A stretch of DNA of 64,000 bases from Mesorhizobium amorphae (GCF_014843845.1 NZ_JHQS01000130.1:1-64000); one strand, 5' to 3'; shown: positions 17,130-25,929, counted from the stretch's first letter. A program made the numbers and translations. Notes: a model not told the origin generated them from the letters alone.

Positions 17130-18335
17130 TTAAAGCAGCATCAACTGCTCCGTGGCATTGGCCGCGGCGACGAACTGGTCGGTCCTGAGTGTCCGCCGCT
17201 CGGCGTTGAGGCCGAGCCGCTTGGCGGTGATCTCGAAGCGGCGGCCGATCTGCCAGGCATAGGGTCCCGCACCCTTCATGCGCTTGCCCCATTCCGAATC
17301 GTAGTCCTTGCCGTCGCGCATCGAACGGATCAGCGACATCACGTGGCGGTAGCGGTCGGGATAGTGGCGCAGCAGCCAGTCCTTGAAGATCGGCGCCACC
17401 TCCAGCGGCAGGCGAAGTATGACGTAGCCGGCCTCGCGCGCGCCGGCGGCGCGTGCCGAATCGAGGATGCGCTCCATCTCCGGATCGGTCAGCCCGGGTA
17501 TGATCGGCGCCACCATGACCGAGGCCGGAATGCCTGCGTCCGAAAGCTGCCGGATCGCCTCCAGCCGCTTGGTCGGCGTCGACGCGCGGGGCTCCATCGT
17601 TCTGGCCAGCATCCGGTCCAATGTCGTCACCGACAGCGCCACCTTGGCAAGGCCTCGTTCGGCCATGCGCGACAATATGTCGATGTCGCGCGTCACCAGC
17701 GCCGACTTGGTGACGATGCCGACCGGGTGGCCGCGGGCTTCCAGCACTTCGAGGATCTCGCGCATGATACGGTACTGTTTCTCGATCGGCTGGTAGGGAT
17801 CGGTGTTGGTGCCGATAGCGATGGTACGCGGCTGGTAGCCGGGCTTCGACAATTCCTTGTCGAGCATCCGTGCCGCGTCCGGCTTGGCGAACAGCTTCGA
17901 TTCAAAGTCGAGCCCCGGCGACAGGCCCATGAAGGCGTGCGTCGGCCTGGCGAAGCAGTAGACACAGCCATGCTCGCAGCCGCGGTAGGGGTTGATCGAG
18001 CGGTCGAAGGAAATGTCGGGCGATTCGTTGCGGGTGATGATCGTGCGCGGCTTCTCGACCTGCACCTCGGTCTTGAACGGCGGCAGTTCCTCCAGCGAAT
18101 TCCAGCCGTCGTCGAAGACATGCCGGCTGACCGGCTCGAAGCGACCGGACGGATTGATGCCGGCGGAGCGGCCGCGATTGCGGTCCGGCCGCACGCGCAT
18201 GCCGCTCTGCTCGATCATCGCATTCGCCATCTCGGCTCTCCCGGCCCCGAAGGCTGCAATGTCGGCACGCACGATCTGTTCCATCTTTGCCCTCTCCCAG
18301 GGACTGTCGGCAGGCTGTCGAATCGCTCTGTTCAT
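17130..18335 (-). CDS. PA0069-family radical SAM protein
   Basis: A 401-residue radical SAM enzyme of the PA0069/SplB-related group. The cluster-binding motif is NPYRGCEHGCVYCFARPTH (C-x3-C-x2-C), about residue 116. INPSGRFEP and the later VTKSALVTRDIDIL, LSVTTLDRMLARTMEPRA and MVAPIIPGLTD segments follow the TIM-barrel of this group. The substrate is unknown, though repair or nucleic-acid roles have been suggested for relatives. The ATG at 18335 has AGGA eight bases upstream; one at 18284 is an alternative. It lies upstream of rnhB on the same strand. Confidence 0.87.
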   Translation of the reverse strand: MNRAIRQPADSPWERAKMEQIVRADIAAFGAGRAEMANAMIEQSGMRVRPDRNRGRSAGINPSGRFEPVSRHVFDDGWNSLEELPPFKTEVQVEKPRTIITRNESPDISFDRSINPYRGCEHGCVYCFARPTHAFMGLSPGLDFESKLFAKPDAARMLDKELSKPGYQPRTIAIGTNTDPYQPIEKQYRIMREILEVLEARGHPVGIVTKSALVTRDIDILSRMAERGLAKVALSVTTLDRMLARTMEPRASTPTKRLEAIRQLSDAGIPASVMVAPIIPGLTDPEMERILDSARAAGAREAGYVILRLPLEVAPIFKDWLLRHYPDRYRHVMSLIRSMRDGKDYDSEWGKRMKGAGPYAWQIGRRFEITAKRLGLNAERRTLRTDQFVAAANATEQLMLL

Positions 18336-18434
18336 GAAACTATTCCTATTTTGCCGATGAGAACAAAGCAAGAACTTTTTATGCCGCGATGCAAAAACTG
18401 GCGCGGCCTACGGCTTTCCGCTATTCGGCTAACC

Positions 18435-18938
18435 ATGCTCAGTGTTCTCATCGAAACCATGAACGACGAAGAGGGCCTTGCCCGCACGCTCGCCTCGCTG
18501 ATCGGCGGCGCGGTCGAGGGCGTGGTGCGCGATGTGATCGTCTGCGACAACGGCTCGACCGACCAGACGCACCGTGTCGCCGAGCATGCCGGCTGCCACT
18601 ATGTCGCCGGCGGCATCGCGACCGGCATCAGGCAGGCCAAGGGCGACTGGCTGCTGTTGCTGGAGCCTGGCGCGCGACTTTCGGAAGGCTGGATCGACGA
18701 GCTTGTCGCCCACACGGGGAGGCAAACCATGCCGGCGCGGTTTGCGCGGGCGCGCGGCAGCCGCACGCCGTTCCTGGCACGCGTCTTTTCAGGCAACCGG
18801 GCCCTGGCCGAGGGGCTGGTGATCAGCAAACGCCAGGCCACAGCTCTGTCGAAAAGCGCCCGTAGCGCCGAGGCCATTGCGCGCGGCCTTGCGACAAGGA
18901 GGCTCAACGCGGAGATCTGGGTCGCGCCGTCGAAGTGA
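18435..18938 (+). CDS. Short family-2 glycosyltransferase-like protein
   Basis: A 167-residue protein that keeps the N-terminal half of a GT-A fold: LSVLIETMNDEEGLARTLASLI, the DVIVCDNGSTDQTHRVAEHAGC block with its Asp-Asn-Gly-Ser nucleotide-sugar contacts, and GDWLLLLEPGARLSEGWIDEL where the DxD normally sits (here LEPGAR, so no clear DxD). Most family-2 enzymes are longer than 220 residues, so this may be a reduced or inactive form. A much longer forward frame reaching back to 16446 is antisense to rnhB and the radical SAM gene and is not real. Confidence 0.7.
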   Translation: MLSVLIETMNDEEGLARTLASLIGGAVEGVVRDVIVCDNGSTDQTHRVAEHAGCHYVAGGIATGIRQAKGDWLLLLEPGARLSEGWIDELVAHTGRQTMPARFARARGSRTPFLARVFSGNRALAEGLVISKRQATALSKSARSAEAIARGLATRRLNAEIWVAPSK

Positions 18939-19019
18939 GGCTTTTTTGCCCCGCCTTCGCGAACGGACGGAGTTTCACCGGCCCCACGGCCACGTGATTC
19001 ATTGCAGGTGCGTTGTCTA

Positions 19020-19034
19020 TTGTGCATTGCACAA
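19020..19034. promoter_or_regulatory. Perfect 15-bp palindrome upstream of dioxygenase-like gene
   Basis: TTGTGCA, T, TGCACAA is a perfect 7-bp dyad with one central base, 107 bases upstream of the dioxygenase-like gene in a 203-bp gap that holds no other feature. It has the form of an operator for a dimeric regulator. The regulator is unknown. Confidence 0.45.
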
Positions 19035-19141
19035 AACATGGCGTGGGCGTAGCATTCCCTTCACGCGGGACAATCGGGTTTGGGTAATGCCGGAGCGGTG
19101 AGCAACGCTGCGTCGGCGCCGCATTCATACCCGAGGACCCG

Positions 19142-20113
19142 ATGACCTTTACAAGCCCTGACAAATCCGGCGCCGCCAGCTTGGAGGCAATTGCGCGAAA
19201 TGGCAGCATGTTGCGCCGTATGGCCGCGCGCATCCCGACCTATCTGACCGACCTTCGCGAGAATCCCGCCTGGCTGCCGATGTTCGTCCTCGCCCGCACC
19301 ATGCCGGGGCGGCGTCTGCACTGGCTTGGTGCCAGGCAGGCCAAGCCGGCACGCAACACAGATACGATATTTGCCGGCGTCGACCGCGCCGCGGCCGTCG
19401 GCGCATTGAAAGCGGACGGGCTGTTTTCAGGGCTGGTGCTGCCGCAGGCCATTCACGAGGAAATCGCCGCTTTTGCCGAGCGCACGCCGTGCTTCGGCAA
19501 TTTCGATCGTCGTCTCGAATTCATGCCGGGCGAGCATGCCGAGGCCGAAAAGCGTTTTGGCCGCCCATTGCTCAGCGGGCATTTTTTCGAACGTATCCTC
19601 GATTGCGATGCTGCTTTGGCCATTCAGCGCGACCCGCTGCTGCTAGATATCGCCGCGCACTATCTCGGCGGCCAGGCGAAGTTGATCACGACGCGCGTCT
19701 GGTGGAGCTTTCCGACCGGCGCGGCCTCGGAGGCCGACAAGAACCTGGCGTCGCTCGGCAAATACCACTTCGACCTCGACGACTGGCGGATGCTGAAATT
19801 CTTCTTCTATCTCAAGCCCGTCGATGCCGACACCGGTCCGCATGTCTATGTCCGCGGCAGCCACAAGCGCCGCGCCGTGAAGCATCAGCTGACGCTGCTC
19901 GTCGGCCATCCGGCGCAGGACGTCCTCGACGTCTACGGCGACGACAGCCCGGTGACGCTGACCGGAGAAGCCGGTCTCGGCTTCGTCGAGGATCCGTTCG
20001 GTTTCCACATGGGCACCGTGCCGACGCGCACGCCGCGTCTGATGATGGAAGTCGGCTTCGGCGTCTCGGCGCCGTCGCGCCGCCGCTTCCACGGCGAGCC
20101 GGTCATCCGCTGA
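19142..20113 (+). CDS. Phytanoyl-CoA-dioxygenase-like protein
   Basis: A 323-residue protein with the jelly-roll pattern of Fe(II)/2-oxoglutarate oxygenases. The likely metal ligands are His209 and Asp211 (KYHFDLDDW) and His289 (GFHMGTVP), with Arg299 placed to bind 2-oxoglutarate. DADTGPHVYVRGSHKRR is the usual strand before the distal half. About 70 N-terminal residues have no clear assignment. Substrate unknown. It stands alone, convergent with moaB ten bases downstream, and is preceded by the palindrome at 19020. Confidence 0.7.
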   Translation: MTFTSPDKSGAASLEAIARNGSMLRRMAARIPTYLTDLRENPAWLPMFVLARTMPGRRLHWLGARQAKPARNTDTIFAGVDRAAAVGALKADGLFSGLVLPQAIHEEIAAFAERTPCFGNFDRRLEFMPGEHAEAEKRFGRPLLSGHFFERILDCDAALAIQRDPLLLDIAAHYLGGQAKLITTRVWWSFPTGAASEADKNLASLGKYHFDLDDWRMLKFFFYLKPVDADTGPHVYVRGSHKRRAVKHQLTLLVGHPAQDVLDVYGDDSPVTLTGEAGLGFVEDPFGFHMGTVPTRTPRLMMEVGFGVSAPSRRRFHGEPVIR

Positions 20114-20122
20114 TCCGGGATC

Positions 20123-20674
20123 TTATCCGGTCTTGCCGCGCCTGAGATGCTCGTCCAGGCGGGGCATGATCTCGACGAAGTTGCAAGGCATGAGCCGGTA
20201 GTCGAGCTGCGGCTTCAATATGCCGTCCCAGGCGTCCTTGCAGGCGCCAGGCGAGCCCGGCAGCACGAAGACGAAGGTGGCGTTGACGACGCCGCCGGTC
20301 GCCCGGCTCTGGATCGTGGACGTGCCGATCTTGTCGTAGGAGATGCGATGGAACACTTCGGAAAAGCCGTCCATGCGCTTCTCAAAGATCGGCTCCAGCG
20401 CCTCCGGCGTCACGTCGCGGCCGGTGAACCCGGTGCCGCCAGTGGTGATGACGACATCGATGTCCTTGTCCTGCGACCAGCCAAGCACCTTGTCGCGGAT
20501 CTTGTCGCGGTCGTCGGTGACGATGTCGCGGGCGGCAAGGATATGGCCGGCCTCCGTGATACGGTCGGCCAGGGTCTGGCCGGACTTGTCGTCGGCGAGG
20601 CTGCGCGTGTCGGAAACGGTCAGAACCGCGATGCGCACCGGAATGAAGGTTCGGCTTTCGTCAATCCTGGCCAT
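20123..20674 (-). CDS. moaB: Molybdenum cofactor biosynthesis protein B
   Basis: A 183-residue MoaB/MogA-type protein, the adenylyltransferase-like step of molybdopterin maturation. VSDTRSLADDKSGQTLADRI and VVITTGGTGFTGRDVTPEAL are the family's nucleotide and pterin-binding motifs. GIGTSTIQSRATGG-like residues and the VLPGSPGACKDAWDGIL block follow. The ATG at 20674 overlaps the end of ispE by 14 bases, so translation is probably coupled. It is the last gene of the run that starts at 21768. Confidence 0.93.
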   Translation of the reverse strand: MARIDESRTFIPVRIAVLTVSDTRSLADDKSGQTLADRITEAGHILAARDIVTDDRDKIRDKVLGWSQDKDIDVVITTGGTGFTGRDVTPEALEPIFEKRMDGFSEVFHRISYDKIGTSTIQSRATGGVVNATFVFVLPGSPGACKDAWDGILKPQLDYRLMPCNFVEIMPRLDEHLRRGKTG

Positions 20675-21557
20675 GGGCGTCAGCCTCCATGCTTCGCGTC
20701 GCGGCAACGAACCAGTCGGGATGGCGGCTGCGTATGTCGAGCGCAGCGCGCTTGGCGACATTACCGGTTTCGAACAGCCCGAAGCAGGTGGCGCCGGAGC
20801 CCGACATGCGGGCAAATCCCGCCCCGGCCCTGTTCAGCACCGACAATGCCTTGCCGATGGCCGGCTGGATCGCGCGGGCCGCAGGCTCCAGATCGTTGCG
20901 CGTGATTTCCAGCCAGTTGCGGATGCTGTGAAAGTCGATCCTGCTGGGCAGCGGCGGCAGCCCGTTATTGTCGCGGCTGGCAAGCGCGTTGAACACCTCG
21001 GCAGTGGAGACGGCGGTGCCGGGATTGACCAGAACCAGGCCGAGCGCCGGAAAATCCGGCACGCTCGACAGTTCGTCACCGACACCACGCGCGACCAGGG
21101 GTTTTGCCGCCAGGCACATGGGAATGTCGGCGCCAAGCGCAAGGCCGATGCGCGCCAGTTCGGCGTCATCGACATCCAGTGCCCAAGCATGGACGAGCCC
21201 GCGCAGCACCGCCGCCGCATCACTCGATCCGCCGCCGACGCCTGAGGCAACCGGCAGGTTCTTTTCCAGCCTGATGGCGACAGGCGGCGTCCGCTGCGGA
21301 TCGGCTTCCCGCCGCAGCGCCTCGCGAGCCTTCACCACCAGATTGCTGTCGTCGAGCGGGACCGCGGACGCATACTTGCCGGACACGGAAAAAAGATCGC
21401 TGTCGGCGCGCTCGATCTCGACCCTGTCTCCGAAGCGGGTGAAGACGGCGAGGCTCTCGATCAAATGATAGCCGTCGGCGCGCCTGCCGGTGACATGCAG
21501 CGCCAGGTTGATCTTGGCGGGCGCAAGCCATATCCGGGCTTCGGCCTCGGCGTTCAA
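20661..21557 (-). CDS. ispE: 4-diphosphocytidyl-2-C-methyl-D-erythritol kinase
   Basis: A 298-residue GHMP kinase of the MEP isoprenoid pathway, phosphorylating CDP-methylerythritol. The N-terminal LAPAKINLALHV carries the catalytic lysine (Lys15), and LPVASGVGGGSSDAAAVL (residues about 101-118) is the ATP-binding GHMP loop. ARMSGSGATCFGLFE is the C-terminal glycine-rich motif. Length is normal. With dxs at 58984 and the polyprenyl synthetase at 24044, it makes this region rich in isoprenoid genes. Confidence 0.96.
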   Translation of the reverse strand: MNAEAEARIWLAPAKINLALHVTGRRADGYHLIESLAVFTRFGDRVEIERADSDLFSVSGKYASAVPLDDSNLVVKAREALRREADPQRTPPVAIRLEKNLPVASGVGGGSSDAAAVLRGLVHAWALDVDDAELARIGLALGADIPMCLAAKPLVARGVGDELSSVPDFPALGLVLVNPGTAVSTAEVFNALASRDNNGLPPLPSRIDFHSIRNWLEITRNDLEPAARAIQPAIGKALSVLNRAGAGFARMSGSGATCFGLFETGNVAKRAALDIRSRHPDWFVAATRSMEADAHGQD

Positions 21558-21582
21558 TGTGTCGGCTGCAAGGGAAATGCTG

Positions 21583-21768
21583 TCAGTCCTTGGCCAGGCG
21601 GTATTCGCCGGTCTTGGGGTCCTTGACCAGAGTTCCCATCGTACCGTTGGCCACCTGCTTTTCGGTGCGCCGGATCTTGGCCGTCACGCGTTCGGCTTCC
21701 CTGACGAAGGAGCGATAGCCGACATAGGCAAGCACGCCAACGGCGACGAAGAAAATGATCTGCGGCAT
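21583..21768 (-). CDS. Small conserved membrane protein
   Basis: A 61-residue protein with one N-terminal membrane helix (PQIIFFVAVGVLAYVGYRSF), a short basic helix (REAERVTAKIRRTEKQ) and a C-terminal LVKDPKTGEYRLAKD tail. The tail resembles a short degenerate zinc-ribbon-like or processed motif seen in similar small rhizobial proteins, without cysteines. Function unknown. GGAGG lies upstream of the ATG. It is 25 bases before ispE on the same strand and probably cotranscribed. Confidence 0.7.
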   Translation of the reverse strand: MPQIIFFVAVGVLAYVGYRSFVREAERVTAKIRRTEKQVANGTMGTLVKDPKTGEYRLAKD

Positions 21769-21851
21769 CTCAAAACTCCTCCCTCGAAAAGGCGGCGACG
21801 GCGGCCGGTCGGGTCGGTCAAGCCGATATGCTAGACGGTTTCACCGTTTTT

Positions 21852-22715
21852 TCAAAGCCCGAAGCGCGCCCATAGCGCGCGCTCTTCCGCCGCATCGATG
21901 ATGCCGCTGGCAGCCACTGCGGCAATATCGGGCGCCGAAAAGCCGCTGCGCGAGCCGAACAGGCCGAAGCGGCCGAACAGGCCGCGCGGCGCCGTGATCA
22001 GCTTGAGCTGGGTCTTCGGCCCGAAGCGGGTCTTAAGCACGGTACGCATATCGCCCAGCGCGTCGACAAGGCCGAGCTCAAGACCTTTCTTTGCGGTCCA
22101 GAACAGGCCGGTGAACAGGTCCGGGTCGTCCTTGAGCCTGGTGCCGCGCCGCTCCTTGACGAGGTCGATGAAGGTCTCATGCACCTCGAGCTGCAGCGCT
22201 TTCAGCCGCTCGACGTCTTCCTTCTTCTCCGGCTTGAACGGGTCGAGCACGGCCTTGTTCTGGCCGGCCGTGTGCACGCGGCGCTCGACGCCGATCTTCT
22301 TCATCAGTTCGGGAAAGCCGAACGAGGCCGACACCACGCCGATCGAGCCGACGATGGAGGAGGGGTCGGCGAAGATCTCGTCGCCGGCGACCGCGATCAT
22401 GTAGCCGCCCGATGCCGCGACGTCTTCGACGAAGACCAGCACCTTCTTGTCCTTTTCCGTCGCCAGGTCGCGGATGCGCTTGAAGATCAGCCGCGACTGC
22501 ACCGGCGAGCCGCCAGGCGAATTGATCGAGATGGCGACGACTGGCGCATCGAAGGAAAACGCCTTTTCGATCAGGCCGGCGGTCGATGCCAGCGACAGGC
22601 TCGGCCGGAACTGGCCGCCGCCAGGCATGATGGTCCCCTGCAGCCGGATGACCGGAACAGTGACGACACTGGAGCGCCAGGATTTCGGCAGCAGGCGGTT
22701 CAAAAGGCGTTTCAC
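21852..22715 (-). CDS. sppA: S49-family signal-peptide peptidase (SppA/SohB type)
   Basis: A 287-residue serine peptidase that degrades cleaved signal peptides or membrane protein fragments. PVVAISINSPGGSPVQSRLIFKRIR and VEDVAASGGYMIAVAGDEIFADPSSIVGSIGV are the S49 blocks; the serine of ASGGY is the expected nucleophile. It has one subunit-sized domain, as in SohB-like and archaeal forms. No long N-terminal membrane helix is visible. The GTG at 22715 (VKRLLNRLLPKSWR) is preferred over the ATG at 22772 because GGAG precedes it and the basic N-terminus fits relatives. Confidence 0.88.
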   Translation of the reverse strand: MKRLLNRLLPKSWRSSVVTVPVIRLQGTIMPGGGQFRPSLSLASTAGLIEKAFSFDAPVVAISINSPGGSPVQSRLIFKRIRDLATEKDKKVLVFVEDVAASGGYMIAVAGDEIFADPSSIVGSIGVVSASFGFPELMKKIGVERRVHTAGQNKAVLDPFKPEKKEDVERLKALQLEVHETFIDLVKERRGTRLKDDPDLFTGLFWTAKKGLELGLVDALGDMRTVLKTRFGPKTQLKLITAPRGLFGRFGLFGSRSGFSAPDIAAVAASGIIDAAEERALWARFGL

Positions 22716-22856
22716 GAGGGGAGGATCTCCGGGGCAATGTGCAAAGAGCAAGATAAGGTCAGGTTCGGTCAATTCTTTTTTTCGGACGGCGCGGCAATCT
22801 TGCTCCGCGCATGTAGGGATTTTCCGGCCAACAGCAATGCCATGTGGCCGGCAGGA

Positions 22857-23657
22857 TCAATCGCCGAACAGCGTCGCCAGTCCGTTGTTGATCATCTCGG
22901 TCCGTTCCGCTGGTCCGTTGCCCGATTCACCATGCAGCATCAGCGGCGGGCGGATCGACAGCTTTCCGCGCGCGCCGAGCGCTGCCCTGACGACGATGCG
23001 GATCGCCGCCGCCTCGGGGCGAGGGTGGACAGAGAGCATTTCGGCATCGCCGAAGCGGCCCTCGATCGCGTCGAGAAGCGCGCCGAGCTGCTCCGGCCGG
23101 GCAATGACGGCCAGCCCGCCCCGCGGCCTCACGACTGCTGCTGCACTGCGGATCCAGCTCTCGAACAGCCCGTCCTCCATGACATGGGCCTGCTTGCGCA
23201 GCGGGTCGGGCGTGGCGCGATCATCGGCGGCGTTGAAGGGCGGGTTCATGATGACGAAATCGAAGGAATTGTCGGCAAGGCCGGCGCCGCCTCTCGCCTT
23301 GCCCGACAGCGTAACATCGGCGGCCAGCACCGAGGCGCGATCGCCGAGATGGGCATTGCCGGGATGGGCAAGCGTGGTCGCCGCGTATCCCGCCATTTCC
23401 TCGGAGCGTTCGACCAGCACGGCCCGGGCGGAAGCACAGCGCGACAGCACCGCCAGGCCCGCAGCACCGGCGCCGGCGCCGAAATCGGCAAGCCGGCCGG
23501 CGAAGGAGGATGGCACGGCAGCGGCCAGCATCATGGCGTCCATGCCGGCGCGGTGCCCGCCCGACCGGGGCTGCACCAGCCAGAAGCGGCCGCGATGGAA
23601 GCCATCGACCGTGTGGGCCGGCGTGTCCGGAACAAGGGCGGCGGGTGAAGCGGACAT
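22857..23657 (-). CDS. TrmN6-like SAM-dependent methyltransferase
   Basis: A 266-residue Rossmann-fold methyltransferase. LADFGAGAGAAGLAVLSRC is the SAM-binding motif I and FDFVIMNPPFNAAD the N-P-P-F motif of N6-adenine methylases. The arrangement matches COG4123 (tRNA1(Val) A37 N6-methyltransferase group). The RNA target is inferred from family. The ATG overlaps the stop of the DUF2007 gene by one base (TAATG), so the two are translationally coupled. Confidence 0.85.
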   Translation of the reverse strand: MSASPAALVPDTPAHTVDGFHRGRFWLVQPRSGGHRAGMDAMMLAAAVPSSFAGRLADFGAGAGAAGLAVLSRCASARAVLVERSEEMAGYAATTLAHPGNAHLGDRASVLAADVTLSGKARGGAGLADNSFDFVIMNPPFNAADDRATPDPLRKQAHVMEDGLFESWIRSAAAVVRPRGGLAVIARPEQLGALLDAIEGRFGDAEMLSVHPRPEAAAIRIVVRAALGARGKLSIRPPLMLHGESGNGPAERTEMINNGLATLFGD

Positions 23658-23881
23658 TATTCTCGGCGGATCTCGTTGGCGATGCCGGCATCCGTCAGAA
23701 TGCGCCGCGCCGCATCCGCCTGTTCGGCGTCGACCATGACGCGCCGGGGCAGGATGCCGATCGAACCATCGAGCACGCTCATGTTCTGGTCGGCGACGAA
23801 ACAGGCAATGCCGGCGTCGCGCATCAGCGATACGACAAAGGAGATGATCACGGCATCGTTGGTGCGGATGAGCTCTATCAT
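23657..23881 (-). CDS. DUF2007 family protein
   Basis: A 74-residue DUF2007 protein: MIELIRTNDAVIISFVVSLM, FVADQNMSVLDGSIGILPRRVMV, and DAARRILTDAG. DUF2007 proteins are small putative signal-transducing or regulatory domains without a proven role. A far longer frame reading back to 24958 is antisense to the polyprenyl synthetase and is discarded. It is cotranscribed with the methyltransferase and divergent from the synthetase. Confidence 0.85.
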   Translation of the reverse strand: MIELIRTNDAVIISFVVSLMRDAGIACFVADQNMSVLDGSIGILPRRVMVDAEQADAARRILTDAGIANEIRRE

Positions 23882-24043
23882 CGGACGAAAATCGCAGGTT
23901 GCGGCGTTCCTGTAAACGTGGGCGATCGCCTTGCGGGTTGCAACCCGCGCCAATTCGCCTCTTGCCGTGCCCGTGGGTGCCGCCCTAGAGTCCATCCGGG
24001 ACAGGGTGCCGTCGTGCGCATGGAATAGACGGGAGTGTTTGTG

Positions 24044-25060
24044 GTGGGTGTCGTTCTCAACATCGAAAACGGGAAGCGGGAAGCCGCCTCCATCAAGGAC
24101 CTGATCGACCTGACGGCGGCCGATATGGGGCGCGTCAACGAACTCATCCTGTCCAAGGCGGGCTCCAACGTCGAAATGATCCCGGAGGTCGCCAACCATT
24201 TGATCTCGTCCGGCGGCAAAAGGCTGCGGCCGATGCTGACTTTGGCCGCAGCCCAGATGTTCGGCTATTCCGGCGAAGGCCACGTCAAGCTCGCCACATC
24301 GGTCGAATTCATGCACACCGCCACGCTTTTGCACGACGATGTCGTCGACGAGAGCGGCATGCGCCGCGGCAAGAAGACCGCGCGCATGATCTGGGGTAAC
24401 CAGGCCAGCGTGCTGGTCGGCGATTTCCTGCTCGGCCAGGCGTTCCGCATGATGGTCGATGTCGGCTCGCTGGAAGCGCTCGACATCCTGTCGAGTGCGG
24501 CCTCGATCATCGCCGAGGGCGAGGTGATGCAGCTTGCCGCCGCCAAGAACTTGGAGACCACCGAGGACGAGCATTTCGCCGTCATCAAGGCCAAGACCGC
24601 GGCGCTGTTCTCGGCCGCCGCCGAAGTCGGCCCGGTGATCGCCCAGGCAACGCGCAACGATCGCGCGGCACTGCGCTCCTATGGCATGAATCTCGGCCTT
24701 GCCTTCCAGCTCATCGACGACGTGCTGGATTATGGCGGCTCCAGCAAGGAGCTGGGCAAAAATGTCGGCGACGATTTCCGCGAAGGCAAGGTGACGCTGC
24801 CGGTGATCCTCGCCTACCGGCGCGGCACCAAGGCCGAACGCACCTTCTGGAAGCGCGCCATCGAGGACAATGTCACCGATGATGCCGGGCTGGAAAAAGC
24901 GATCGGCCTGATGACCCGCCACGGCGCCATCGCCGACACGATCGGCCGCGCCCGCCATTTCGGCGAGATCGCCCGCGACGCGCTCGCGCCGCTGGAGGCG
25001 ACGCCGCAGAAATCGGCGCTGATCGACGTCATCGATTTCTGCATCAGCCGGGTGAACTGA
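24044..25060 (+). CDS. Long-chain polyprenyl diphosphate synthase
   Basis: A 338-residue trans-isoprenyl diphosphate synthase. SSGGKRLRPMLTL, HDDVVDES (first Asp-rich motif, about residue 95) and FQLIDDVLDY (second, about 225) are diagnostic. The family makes the C40-C50 side chain of ubiquinone; the ubiA at 37757 would use the product. Chain length cannot be read here, so octaprenyl or decaprenyl are both possible. Three close GTG codons exist (24035, 24041, 24044); the last has the best spacing from GGGAG. Confidence 0.92.
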   Translation: MGVVLNIENGKREAASIKDLIDLTAADMGRVNELILSKAGSNVEMIPEVANHLISSGGKRLRPMLTLAAAQMFGYSGEGHVKLATSVEFMHTATLLHDDVVDESGMRRGKKTARMIWGNQASVLVGDFLLGQAFRMMVDVGSLEALDILSSAASIIAEGEVMQLAAAKNLETTEDEHFAVIKAKTAALFSAAAEVGPVIAQATRNDRAALRSYGMNLGLAFQLIDDVLDYGGSSKELGKNVGDDFREGKVTLPVILAYRRGTKAERTFWKRAIEDNVTDDAGLEKAIGLMTRHGAIADTIGRARHFGEIARDALAPLEATPQKSALIDVIDFCISRVN

Positions 25061-25128
25061 GGTCCGCGCCGAGGCAACTTTGCCGCGAAATCCGCAACGG
25101 CCGTCTCGACAAGTCGTCGCGATGCAAA

Positions 25129-25138
25129 TTATCTATAA
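25129..25138. promoter_or_regulatory. BioR box upstream of bioR
   Basis: TTATCTATAA ends three bases before the bioR ATG. It is identical to the box before bioY and matches the published BioR consensus TTATMTATAA. It occupies the place where a ribosome site would be. Confidence 0.85.
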
Positions 25139-25141
25139 ATC

Positions 25142-25810
25142 ATGGCAAAGCCCGCAGACGACACCATCGCCGTCCGTATCAGCAAGGTGCTGGCGGACCG
25201 CATCATATCGGGCGCCATCGAACCGGGCGCCCGGCTGCGACAGGACCATATCGCCGAGGAATTCCAGACCAGCCATGTCCCGGTGCGCGAAGCGTTCCGG
25301 CGTCTGGAGGCGCAAGGTCTGGCGATCGGCGAGCCGCGCCGTGGCGTGCGTGTCGCGTCTTTCGACCTTGGCGAGGTCAGGGAAGTCGCCGAAATGCGGG
25401 CGGCACTCGAAGTGCTGGCGCTGCGTCATGCCGCGCCGCACCTGACCGCAGCCATTCTCGATCTCGCCGAGGAGGCGACCAAGGCCGGCGACAAGTCTCG
25501 TGACGTCCGCTCCTGGGAGGAAGCCAACCGCACCTTCCACCGGCTGATCCTTCAGCCGTGCGGCATGCCGCGACTGCTTGCCACCATCGACGATTTGCAC
25601 GCGGCAAGCGCCCGCTTCCTGTTCGCCGCCTGGCGCTCGGAATGGGAAATCCGCACCGACCAGGACCACCGGGCGATTTTGAGCGCGCTCCGCCAGGGCA
25701 ATGCCGAATCGGCCGCCGCCACCCTTGGCCGGCATGTGCAGTGGATCGGCCAGAAGCCGGTCAAGACCGCCTCCGGCAGGACCCGCGACGCCTTCGCTAT
25801 CGTCGGCTAG
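25142..25810 (+). CDS. bioR: BioR, GntR-family repressor of biotin genes
   Basis: A 222-residue GntR-family regulator. The winged helix occupies residues about 8-75 (RISKVLADRIISGAIEPGARL, HIAEEFQTSHVPVREAFRRLEAQGLA). An FCD-type all-helical domain follows (VREVAEMRAALEVLALRHAAP). The family is the alphaproteobacterial BioR, which represses biotin synthesis or uptake genes. The assignment is supported by identical TTATCTATAA boxes before bioR and bioY. The first sits three bases before the ATG, with no Shine-Dalgarno sequence, so the mRNA may be leaderless and self-repressed. It lies next to bioY, 162 bases downstream. Confidence 0.9.
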   Translation: MAKPADDTIAVRISKVLADRIISGAIEPGARLRQDHIAEEFQTSHVPVREAFRRLEAQGLAIGEPRRGVRVASFDLGEVREVAEMRAALEVLALRHAAPHLTAAILDLAEEATKAGDKSRDVRSWEEANRTFHRLILQPCGMPRLLATIDDLHAASARFLFAAWRSEWEIRTDQDHRAILSALRQGNAESAAATLGRHVQWIGQKPVKTASGRTRDAFAIVG

Positions 25811-25912
25811 GGATCGGAAAATCAGCTGAAGGCCAGCGCCAGGCGCAGATGCCCCAATGCGATCTCGGAGCTTTTTCGGGGCGAGGGCTTGCTATCGCGC
25901 CGTAAATATGGA

Positions 25913-25929
25913 TTTGATAATAGATCAAA
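25913..25929. promoter_or_regulatory. Palindrome upstream of bioY
   Basis: TTTGAT, AATAG, ATCAAA is a perfect 6-bp dyad eight bases upstream of the BioR box. It could be a second, degenerate regulator site or part of the AT-rich promoter. It does not match the BioR consensus well. Confidence 0.35.

Noticed and set aside
16446..18434. 830-residue forward frame that joins upstream sequence to the glycosyltransferase
   Set aside because: It runs antisense to rnhB and the PA0069 radical SAM gene, both well supported; only the part from 18435 is family-like.
23882..24958. Long minus-strand frame extending the DUF2007 gene
   Set aside because: It is antisense to the polyprenyl synthetase and His/Asp/Gly-rich like a shadow frame; the DUF2007 start at 23881 is clear.
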